From: Larimichthys crocea
Taxonomy: Eukaryota > Chordata > Actinopteri > Sciaenidae
Length of the DNA stretch: 64,000 nt
Assembly (NCBI RefSeq): GCF_000972845.2
Contig: NW_020853535.1
Span: forward strand, 809,795-873,794
Direction: 5' to 3'
This document shows, one piece after another, positions 16,087 through 26,600 of this stretch. Under the pieces are notes generated by a model. That model was not told the DNA's origin, did not search any database, and saw only the letters and a list, made by a program, of their open reading frames with translations. Position numbers and translations under genes: made by a program. Every line of letters starts with the position of its first letter. Positions within the stretch are counted from its first letter, which is position 1.

Positions 16087-16854
16087 TTAATTACTGACAC
16101 AAAATGTCTAGAAACATATAGTCAAACAGTCTGCATCACATCAGATAAACAACCGATTGGCCGGTATTTTCCCCCACAATAAAAATCCAAATATATGATT
16201 CTTCCCCAAAAACAGATGTAATCAAAGTTAAGACCGGGCTGCATGACAGGATTTTATGGATGGCTACCGCTGCAGATTCCCGGCTGTGTCTAATCACTGG
16301 AAACACACAGACACAACCTGGGAAAAAAAGCCAAACTGCTGTATTCAGAGCGTCCTGTTTCACAGCCAAACCGTTACGATTGTTCATAAATATATATGAA
16401 AAAAAAACAAACTAGAGTGCGAGCAAGTGTGACTGTGTGAATGCAGCTGTTAGGCGTTTTCATGAAGTAGATACTCAGTGCTTTTTGTCGTGAGGTGCTG
16501 TGTGACTTTGTTTAATGTCAAACTCATGTCGCGTCTTGTCATAGATCACACTGTTTGTTCTCTGGAGTAGGCGCGCAGGAGAAAATGAAAAATGAGGGTA
16601 AATATGGATCCATACAGTTGTACATATGTACAAGATGACTGTGCCACTTCAACAAAAGGGAGCTCAATTATTTTGACTCCTTCAGATTGAGACAAGTTCA
16701 GGAAACGTTTAATTTTTTTATCATGAGTCAAGCTAGACAATTAATTTCTGATGGACCAAACCAGCTTATCGACTGTGTTGTTAGTCAGATCCATGTCAAA
16801 TAATATTTCATGGCTGATGTTTAGAGAGTTACTTCCCTGAAGGTATATTTCTTC

Positions 16855-16881
16855 TTTTTTTTTTTTTTTTTTTTTTAAAAA

Positions 16882-16920
<39 letters not shown>
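16855..16920. repeat. Homopolymer T/A/T block
   Basis: About 22 T, then 9 A, then 35 T form one uninterrupted A/T palindrome-capable tract. It creates a spurious lysine-rich open frame on the minus strand (17238-16741). Such tracts are prone to sequencing and assembly error, so its true length is uncertain. Confidence 0.9.
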
Positions 16921-16924
<4 letters not shown>

Positions 16925-17579
16925 AAAGTAATTGCCAGAAACATAAAATATGAAAGCGGATTGAAGGTCCATTCACATCTAGAATTTAGTTTTAGGTGGA
17001 AGTGGTCTGCCTCAGAAACCTCAGAGCCCTGTGACTTAGCTAATAATATGTCATTTCCCCCCTTGTTGAAGCAAGAATTCACTTGTAAAGGTTTAAACTC
17101 TCCCTTACACAGGCCAGGACTATGTGTGTGAGGTATTTCTGTGTAATGCTGTGTACATATTGTTGTAGACACTTGAAGGAAAGTGTCCGTGGAGTGAAGG
17201 AAAGGGGGGAAAAAATGCTCATTAATATATTCATCCACGTTTAGGAGTTTTTATGTTGATAAAATGCTTAAAATAATAAAAATGAAACACTCAACGTCCT
17301 GTGGTTTATTTCGTGGAAGGAGCAGGTGGGTCTTAAATTAAGACCACACGTCCCCTGAACACATGGAGGCCTGGAGAAAGCTCTAAAGCCTGAAAGGTAA
17401 TTCAATAATCTTGTACAGCATGTTCCTATTATTAGAAATGACTGTTGGCATAATCCATTCAGTCCCAAACTGACTGATGGAGGGAAATCTAATCACACAA
17501 TTTCCCTTCATTGAATGTATCTATTGGATTGGAAAGTCGGACTCTTTACTTCATTATCTAACACAATACTACTAATACA

Positions 17580-17690
17580 GCGTATTTATATATCCTGTTT
17601 TTTTGTACATACTCTGCACTTCTGGTTAGATTAGAAGTATTTGTGACTTTGTGCAATGACGATAAATCTGAATCTAATCTAATATTTAAT
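17580..17690 (+). mobile_element. LINE 3' tail, solo
   Basis: The sequence 'ttttttgtacatactctgca' followed by 'gtgcaatgacgataaatctg' and the short tandem tail 'aatctaatctaat' has the shape of a 3' end of a fish non-LTR retrotransposon, severely 5'-truncated. No reverse transcriptase remains. Confidence 0.6.
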
Positions 17691-17879
17691 ACATGAAAGT
17701 TAAGTGTTTGTAGCTTAGCTTTATTAAGTGGTCATTTTATTTCAAATACATGGTGATTTAGTAACCTACCTCATTTTTTAAGCAAAATCTACAACATGAT
17801 CAAATCATTTTAATGCATTATGGGAGATAATAAAGTTGCCTGATAACCATTCTTCTTCACCAACTGGCTGATAACAGCC

Positions 17880-19458
17880 TCCTGAACCTACTAGACAAAG
17901 AGGAGCTGCGTAGAGTCCAGAGGGAACTCCAGCTGAGGATCAGGAAGGGGAAGGACAGCTACAGGAGGAGACTGTTGGAGCAGAACAACACCAGGGACAT
18001 CTGGAGAGGACTGCAGACCATCGCAGGCCATGGAAAAGGAGTGGGGAGGAACCCAGTTGGAATCTGTTCTTCAACAGATTTGATTCTGCCCCCCCTCCCT
18101 CTCTCACTCCCCCTGACCCCTATCTCACTCCCCCTGACCCCTATTCACACCTCCCCTGGCCGGCTCCCCCTCCCCCTGCCCCTCCACTCCTCAGCCTGAC
18201 ACCTTCAACACCTAAGGGTCATGTTTTTTTACTTCTCCAGTGCTTTTAACACCATCCAGCCTTCACTGCTCAGAGTGAAGATGGAAAAGGTGGGAGTAGA
18301 CCAACACCTGGCTGCGTGGACAACAGACTACCTCACCAACAGACCTCAGTTTGTGAAGCTCCAGCACTGTGTGTCTGACGTGGTGCTCTGCAGCACAGGT
18401 GCCCCTCAGGGTACGGTGCTCTCCCCCTTCCTCTTCACCCTCTACACCTCGGACTTCACCCACAACACCGCCCACTGCCACATCCAGAAGTTCTCCGATG
18501 ACACAGCCGTCGTTGGATGTGTTTCAGAGGGGGACGATCTGGAATACAGGACCATCATCAGGGACTTTGTCAGATGGAGTGAGCTAAACCAGCTTCAGCT
18601 CAACACCAGCAAGACAAAGGAGATGATCGTAAACTTCCAGAGGAAAGCATCCCACTTCACACCGGTGAACATCAAGGGATCCGACATAGAGGTGGTGCAG
18701 AGCTACAGATTCCTGGGTGTTCACCTCAACAATAAACTGGACTGGACTGATAACACCCATGCTCTCTACAAGAGGGGCCAGAGTCGTCTCCACCTGCTGA
18801 GGGGGCTGAGGTCCTTCGGAGTATGCAGGGCTCTCCTCAGGACTTTTAATGACTCTGTGGTGGCCTCAGCCATCCTTTATGTTGTGGTCTGCTGGAGAGG
18901 AGGCAGCATGGACAGGGACAGAAGCAGACTAAATAGACTTATTAGAAGAGCGAGCTCTGTCCTGGACTGTCCTCTGGACTCCATAGAGGAAGTGGGTGAG
19001 AGGAGGATGTTAGCCAAGCTGACATCCATCATGGACAACCCCTCTCACCCCCTACATGACACTGTGGGGTCTCTGAGCAGCTCCTTCAGCAGTAGACTGA
19101 TACACCCACGGTGGAAGAAGGAGAGGTTCTGCAGGTCCTTTATCCCTGCTGCTGTGAGACTTTACAACACCTGTACCTGATCATGTTGTAGTCTCCTGTT
19201 CATGTCCCATTGCTATTTTTTTGTTCTTCTTTGTTTTGTTTTGTTTTGTTTCACTTATGTTCTACCTTAATACTTGTTTTGCAAATCTGCACATTCTTAA
19301 ATCTGCACATTCTTAAATCTGCACATTTTACTTTAGTACTTTTTGTAAATATGTACACTTGTGTTTCCCTCCTTGGTTTCTATTTTTTCGCTGCTGTTAA
19401 CAAGTGAATTTCCCCGTTGTGGGATCAATAAAGTATTATCTTATCTTATCTTATCTTA
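17880..19458 (+). mobile_element. Non-LTR retrotransposon, 5'-truncated, RT domain open
   Basis: A frame open from 18221 to 19180 encodes the catalytic and C-terminal part of a LINE reverse transcriptase. Visible are FSSAFNTIQPSLL (palm aspartate region altered to S), GAPQGTVLSPFLFTLYTSDF, the FSDDTAVVG catalytic box (the YxDD equivalent), LNTSKTKEMIVNF, FLGVHLNNKLDW and a C-terminal IPAAVRLYN. Upstream, 17880-18060 encodes the preceding linker (LRRVQRELQLRIRKGKDSYR, then RGLQTIAGHGKG). Between them lies a CCCCT-rich stretch where the expected early RT motifs are missing, so there is an internal deletion or rearrangement. The element ends in 'gggatcaataaagtattatc' and an (ATCTT)n tail at 19436-19458, the typical target-primed 3' end. 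It belongs to the jockey superfamily; assignment to a Rex1/CR1-like clade is a guess. No endonuclease domain remains. Confidence 0.88.
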
Positions 19459-21655
19459 CTAGCCTATATTTAAGGGACTGATGTGTTCTGATAATAGCTA
19501 TTGAATAGCCTGATAACAGTCAAACTGAGTGTGCACACACACATTACAACACTTGCATAAAGTGCAGTATGTTTAAACAAAAACAACAGACTTGGACGTG
19601 TATGTACATATGCTACATACGGTTATATACAGTATTACTGTATGTGTATATACAGTGGAGGGGTAGATATTGAATTCAATTCAGTAGCAGAGACAAAACT
19701 GTTGACTATCTGAAAAAAAAATCAAAATTGGAAATACAGTGTATCGATTCATAAATACAAAAATAACTAATGAACTGAGCTTACTAATTAGTGTGATTGT
19801 CAAACCATAAACATAACCACAGATGAGTTCTATTTCCACGCTGGCAACAGTTCTTTTATAGAAGTGTTGTGATTGACTGGGGCCACTAGAGGGCGCTGTT
19901 GGCGCACATGAGTGTGTATTCTCAGTTCTTATGAATGGACACTGAACAGCTGTTGTCACGTGTAAACCTTTTATCTGCTTTCAGGTCGGTTGATCATTCA
20001 TAATAAATGATTACACGCCTCTCCGTGGGCAGTTATTAAAACTTGAAATCAAAACATTAGTCATCACAAGCTGTCATTTCACAGCAATAGCAACAAATAC
20101 AGTTCATAACTGTGTTCATAATCATCACTACACAAATATAACTGTAATTTGTAACTAGAAATGAACTCATATAAGAGCCGATATGTCTTATTTGTTGTTA
20201 AAATAGATTATAGAAGTCTTTCAACACACATAGTCTTTCAAAACCCGTGTTTTATAACATATAATACTTTTTTTTTTACCCATTTCTTCATATCATATTT
20301 AATATAATGTGATTTTTTTCCCCTTTAGATGCATTGATTTGTCTCTTTTTTTAGACTGATTTATTTCAGACACAAAGACTCACCCCCAACTGTCACTTCT
20401 CTCTGATGTCTGATGTCACGCACGTTTTTTCCACGCTCACGTGTATGTCACCGTTACAAACGCAGTTACGTGTGTGAATGACCAAGAAATCAAGTTTTTT
20501 TTCTTCTTTTTTTTCCTCGACAAAAGTCTGCTTGTGTTAACCGGGTTTCTTTTAATCCCTTACCCCTATTAAGGAAACCAGGTTTCTGGCTTCCATTAAG
20601 AAATCAGGTTACTGCGGATAACAGGTTACTTACATGCTCCTGAACGCACCAGAAGCACAGGTGACATGTCATGACCCCAACAATACATAACTTCATAAAT
20701 AATCAGATATTAAGATTTTTCTGCTGGTTGTACATGTTTCTATTTGATTTGAAGGTTTACAACAAAGATAAATTGATTAGATTTTTCAGATTTTTCATAA
20801 ACACATTCACTCATGATGTTCCACTTGAAGTTATTACAGCATGTAGCTGATTTTATTAGACATCCTGTTTATACTTTATTGAGTTTTAGGGTAAGGTCAG
20901 CTGGGTTTAAACAACTTTAATTGACTAAATATTGAATCTTGTAATATGACAACCCCTTTAGAGACCATACACAGTTTCCATGCGTTGTTAAACTGACCTC
21001 ATTTAAAAGAGAATGGGTCAATGAGGGTAATAGAGCCCCCTTTTTCTAGGCTTATATGAAGTTTTTTTTTAATTCACCATCTAATCAGTGATTAAATTAG
21101 GGCATCTAAAATATGTGCTGGCTCTGTGACTGCAAGCCAAACCCGGTCCAGGAACACGGTGTCCTGGACGGTGGCATTCTTCTGTCATGTTATGAAAAAA
21201 CAAAGCACGGGCTCCCCTCTGGAGAGCCTGGGGCGGTGCTGACCCACGCACAAAGGTCACAATCAGGACGCCGAACACCCGCAGACACAATAATAAGACC
21301 CACACCTGCCCCCCTTTAAACAAACACACGTGTTGGTGTCACTATGTAGTTTTACACGCCGAAATGAACACAATGGAAGTGATATATACATTTTTTCTAT
21401 CTATAATTCATCATTTTAAAAGCTATCATAACTTATTTTTGTCTAATATTAACATTCACAATGTGGACTCAGGCTGTGTGTAATAACTATGAGTTTCATA
21501 TCATTTTTGCTGACACTTATAAATCTCTTTAATATCCTGTTAATGTCGTAACGTTTTTGCGTGTTTCCTGTCCGTTTACAGTGTTTCCGGCTCGGTGCCA
21601 TGCACGGGGACTTTCTCCGCAAACGAGCTTTATGGGTTAACGAGGCTGCGGTCGC

Positions 21656-21711
21656 CACGTGACCGTCGAATTATATAATATATAGGTCAACACGTTTCTG
21701 GCTGGCACGTG
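21656..21711. promoter_or_regulatory. Putative RORE flanked by two E-boxes
   Basis: A perfect ROR/REV-ERB response element (TATATAGGTCA, 21679-21689) lies between two canonical CACGTG E-boxes at 21656-21661 and 21706-21711. It is about 1.95 kb upstream of the bmal2 start codon. ROREs drive Bmal1 transcription in vertebrates and CACGTG is the CLOCK:BMAL site. The motifs are seen directly; function is inferred. Confidence 0.4.
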
Positions 21712-22627
21712 CAGCCTTCTTTCTTACGTAAAGTCTCGTGCAAATGTCTCGAATTACACTATTTAGGTGAGGGGGGCCGAAGATCGTCAACACTGGAGAG
21801 ATACGTCACTTTGAGGGTTTATTTTTAAAACTTTGTTTAAACTGGGGTTAACGAGGACACCGTGAGAAGAATGAACACACACACTTCTTTGTTCTGACGG
21901 GCTGTCACTGTTGTGTTGGAGAGATTCATAAAGATCAAAAACTAATTGTTTAAAATATTTAAAATAGGTTTATTCTCACAGGATCCAGGGCATACTTAAA
22001 TAATGTTCTGACATTTCAAATCTATATTTATAATATGTTTAATATATGTATGTAAAACACAATAATATTGTCCTCCTCTGATGTCCCTCTTCTCAGAGTT
22101 GAACATTATTGTAGATAACCGTGAAGCCCATAGAGACAAGCTTAAAGTGAAGCACAAGCAACGTTGGATCTTTAAACAACACTATAAAATATGAATATAT
22201 TTCATGTATGTTTATGAATATACATACATGATATATATTCTTACCCCCACCCATTCATTACATGAATGTGAAAACAACTCTCTAGGTGATAAAAATCAGC
22301 ATCATGTATGAATCTGACATATGTATGAGCACATTTTTTGTGTGTCATGTGATGTGGAATTGACTTTACACTATAGTAGGAGCCACTTGTGTCCTGCAGT
22401 TATATTTGTAGTTTCTGGATTTTTCAGATATAAATTCATTTTATTTAGGTAAACTTATGTTTCTGTGGAAAAAGCACATTACTGTACACACTAATTATTA
22501 TTCAAAGTGATATTCATATGTATATGTCTAAAACATAGCTGTTATATTTTAAACAGTATTCTATGGAAGCTCATTTCCGCCAGTAAAAAAAAGATGAAAA
22601 CTTGGAGAAAAAAAACCCACATGAGAG

Positions 22628-22683
22628 GTCATAACTATGAGAGAAAAAGTCAAAATTGTGAGCTAAAAATTCATAATTATGAT
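22628..22683 (+). repeat. 21-base tandem repeat, about 2.7 units
   Basis: Successive units 'gtcataactatgagagaaaaa', 'gtcaaaattgtgagctaaaaa' and 'ttcataattatga' share a 21-base period with substitutions. It is a small AT-rich minisatellite of no visible function. Confidence 0.7.
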
Positions 22684-23379
22684 TTTTTTTTTCTCTAAAT
22701 GGCTTAAGCTTGTCATAGCCATCAATGTGCTAAAAAAAGAAAGAAAAGATTTCGATGTGGTTCTTTTTACACAGTGCCAGCCATTGAGTTCAGAGTGACA
22801 CCTCCTCCGTATCTCCGCTCTGTTTAGGGAAAACCGAGAGAATAGCAGAGTCAGATCGGTGACGCGCACAGGGCACACTTTTTTTCAGGTCACCAAAACG
22901 AGCGTAGCACCGGAGGACTCAATCTCAGCCAGCCCCGAGCCGTGAGCCCTGATGCTCCACAGGCGCTTTGTTTAATATGCATTAAAAATGACTCAATCTG
23001 CGGTGTCACTGTCTCACTGCACGTCTCCCGTTAGATCATCCACTAATAGACAATTAACGACGGCTCCGTGATCGGGAATACGAAGCACTAGAACATTTTG
23101 TTCACCTCAGTTAAACTGCGGCACGCTCCCATTTGCGTGCATTGACACGAAAACACACAATACAGTATACATTTCATCTGCACAGCTTTAAAAAGTATAA
23201 CATTCATAGAAGCCATCCAGCTGCATGCAGAGAAATGTGTGTTTATTTTGACTTTATAGAGTGTGGGCTGAAATGAATGGCTGCAGCTGTGCTCTTGATG
23301 ATAGCATGAATGAAGCGCAGAGGGATGGAGGAGGAGACACGGCGCTGTTTTCCGGGTTTCCTAAAGGACAATAGTGTTC

Positions 23380-23611
23380 AGTTGTCACCCGCTGCTCACG
23401 TTTATTCTGCCTCCGCTTCTACATTAGGTGGAGGAGGAGGAGGAGGCGGAGAAGGAGGGTGAGGGAGAAAAAAATGAAGTCAACTGTACAACACCCCGGC
23501 TCTCTGTAGCTCCCTCCTCTCCACTACTACTACTACTACAGCTGCTGAGTCCACATGCGCTGCGGCGCTCCGTAAGCCTTTCACCGTGGACACCGGCTCC
23601 AGTCTGCAGGC
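23380..23611 (+). promoter_or_regulatory. bmal2 promoter and 5' UTR region
   Basis: The sequence upstream of the start codon turns GC-rich with a GGA/GGC run (23430-23465), GC boxes and an (ACT)n stretch at about 23523-23540. There is no clear TATA box. The exact start site cannot be placed. A further CACGTG E-box lies 474 bases into intron 1 (24128-24133) within a CpG-rich stretch (24000-24130). Confidence 0.5.
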
Positions 23612-26600
23612 ATGTCGGCCGGTGGTTCTGACGGGACGGCGGACAAGCCCGCAGGTAAGGTGGTCGGGGACGGTTTTGTTTGGGGTCGACGGTGCTTGTG
23701 TTGTGATATATTCTTAAGTTTATTAGTTACAATTGTGTTGTCCGCATCTTTAGGGTGGGAAAAAGTCAACGCAGGTGGTGATGGCAAGACTTCCAGAAAG
23801 TACTTTTGAACTTTTAAAGTGTCCTCATTTGAGTGTTTTACGGTACAAGAGTAGGGTGTAATGGGAGCTTTCGTTCATTCAACTTTGGTGACAACACAAC
23901 CGACGGCTTTCTTTTTTTTTTTTTTTTTACGTTAGCCTTAATAAATTCAAATAACGCGGCCACTGGTGCAGCCAGGCACCTTCAAACTAACCCACTGTAG
24001 CTAAATGACGGTTTGGCGGCCGGTCCCGCCGGGTGAAGCCGGTCCATTCATCATTTCGTACTACGTGCTCGCCTCCGGCGGGACGCACGCGACGGGAGTC
24101 GTTCATTCGTACAGTTTCTGGACAAACCACGTGACTGTAACCATGGCGACCGTGTTCTTCTAACATTAACAAACATATTTTTATTTCGCTAACTGTACCC
24201 ATATCGCTCGTCTAACATGGCCACCGCCTTCCCCCAAAACCCACCAAATTATTTTTTTTATTAACCTAAAGCGAACGTCCCTGTGGGAGCTTAGTTAGTC
24301 ACATGGTTCCAGCAGTTTTGTCCGCGTATTCTTCCCCGTTCAGCTTCTTTCAAATCTGGGTCAGTAGAGCAGTGGAGCAGCGCTGCCTCCACCGAGCAGC
24401 AGAGGGAGGTAGTCGTTCCCCCGCTGCTCCTCCTCAACCGAGCCAAGAGCCGCTGCAGTGACGGGAGCTATCGAAACTTTCTGAAGCATGCGGCACGACA
24501 TTAGCTCCAAAAGTACTTAAAACAAAAAGGTACCCAAAAGTTTTATTTAGCAGCAGAGCAATGAGTATTAAAATATTATATACGGCTGTTTAATACTAAC
24601 TCAAATAATTATGAGGTGCGGTCATGCTCTAAATATAGTATCTTGGAATATTAAATTAATACTAAACTATTTGTTAAAATGTTTGACCTCAAGTATAAAC
24701 AAAAATGATGTATATTATGTTATAATATATTTTTATAATATTTTATTAAATGCAAACCCTCTGAATTATGTTCTTCTAGCTTGATTTTCTTTGCTAAGGT
24801 AAATTGTCCTTAGATGCAATGTTTTGCAAAAAAAAAAAAAAAAATCATCGACACACAGCATCTGTGGTTTGTTTATTCCAAAGTATGGTACTCGTTAGAG
24901 TTCATTCTGTTTATTTCCATTCAGTCTCCCCTCTTTCTTTTCACAGTCATGCATGTATTTTACCAACTCCTTTTTATTTTGAAAGTCTAGATTTATTTAT
25001 GTGATCATATGTCACAGCTAGATCAAATCACACTTTAAAAAATGATAGATACCCCAACCTGAAGTGAGAAGACACTTATGTTTCACTTGATTAAATTCTA
25101 CACGTGAGACCACCAAAGGAATACTGTCTCTTTAATGTTCTCTCTCTTTCTGCATGTCTTTTTATTAACCCACGTCCACAAAAACTACACATTCTGCACA
25201 GCAAATACACTATAGCTGTAATACTACTGCAGTTTACAATTAATAATATTACCATAGCCACACTACTGCTATACCGCTGATGATGCCTCTACTACACCTA
25301 CTGCTACTTTTACTATTACACTGCTTTTACTATGACTGCAGCTGCATTTGCTACTCTATACTAATACAATACTGCAACTCACGACATTGGTACAACAAAT
25401 GCAACTACTTCCATTACTGCCTTTACCAATAATACTTCTACAGCCATACACCCAGACTTTCAGTCATCTACTAAAGATGCAGGAATATAAGAACTCCTAA
25501 TAGTGGTAGTACTAGCAGCATCCTCTAACAGGGGCAGAATCTGAATGAATCAGATTGTTTTGTGTCTCGTTAAGTGATATTCTATAGCTGAAGCAGCTTT
25601 TGCAGGTTCTGCTGTTGGTTGAAAAACTGTATTCATCTCTTTGTGGTCATACTGAAAATGACAATGACCAGTGTGTAGGTGCAGTATGTATGACTAAACT
25701 AAACAGATACAGAATATTATGTATGTATGAAAAGTTCAGATAGTTCATGAATTAACTTAATAAATCCTCTGAAAGAAAATACAGAGACAGACTTAAAACA
25801 TATGCATTTGTATATATTGTATTCATGATGCCAATTATTGTTTCTAGGAGTTTATTTCAAATATGAACCCAATATTTATTTAGTAGATTCGACATAAAAT
25901 GGATACAGTTTGTAGAATGAATTTTATTCACATCAAAACAGAAGTTACCTGCCATCTTAAACTATTTCCACACATGTATTTGTAATTTGTAGAGGTGCGT
26001 GTATGCATATATATTTACAAATACATGACTGATATCAGAAGTAAACTGTTAAAAACCCTTAAAAATATTCCATGAAGAATAGTGCAGTTTTTTATAGGCT
26101 AAATTTTAAAATTTCTAAATTTTTAGCATATCAATGAAAATGAAAACTGCTGTGCTAAATATTTAGAAAACAATAGCATGGTGTTTGGTTGCAGAATTAA
26201 TTAAGTACAGATGTAAGTCATAAATATTTAACAGGAATAGTCAAACTTAAACTTCTATCCAGCTCTTTGCTCTGGCTGTTTAACACAGACTGTCGCTGTA
26301 ATTTATGCTGTCTGGACGCACACTCAACATTCCCTGTCCAAAGTGGCTTTGGACCCTCTTTTTGTCACAGTACTAGTATTTGGCTTCTTATTGCAGAATT
26401 TGGTTTTGTATGGTTTGAAATTAAAGTCGCTGTGGCTTTTCCTGGCTACACATCAAGTCTACAATTTAAATCAGGTAATTGATACTTTCCACTGCCAAAT
26501 ATCTTGAAGTCATTTGAGTGAGATAAAATCTACACTAGTTAGTTTACACCTAAAATGCATGTAGGACATACCCTGCATGCTCTTGTACGCTGAGTATATT

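Larger units (their letters stand above)
19459..23379. other. Intergenic, upstream of bmal2
   Basis: No gene is recognised. The stretch includes a possible unclassified repeat rich in 'aaccgggtttc' and 'aaccaggtttc' words (about 20535-20625), a GC-rich island at 21100-21320, a RORE/E-box cluster at 21656-21711 and a 21-base tandem repeat near 22628. Open frames at 21081-21329, 21113-21319 and 22507-22698 lack any domain. Confidence 0.55.

Noticed and set aside
16741..17238. 165-codon minus-strand open frame
   Set aside because: Its centre is a run of lysines from the homopolymer block; there is no domain or splice context.
21081..21329. Frames on both strands in a GC-rich island
   Set aside because: Both strands are open because of composition; neither shows a domain.
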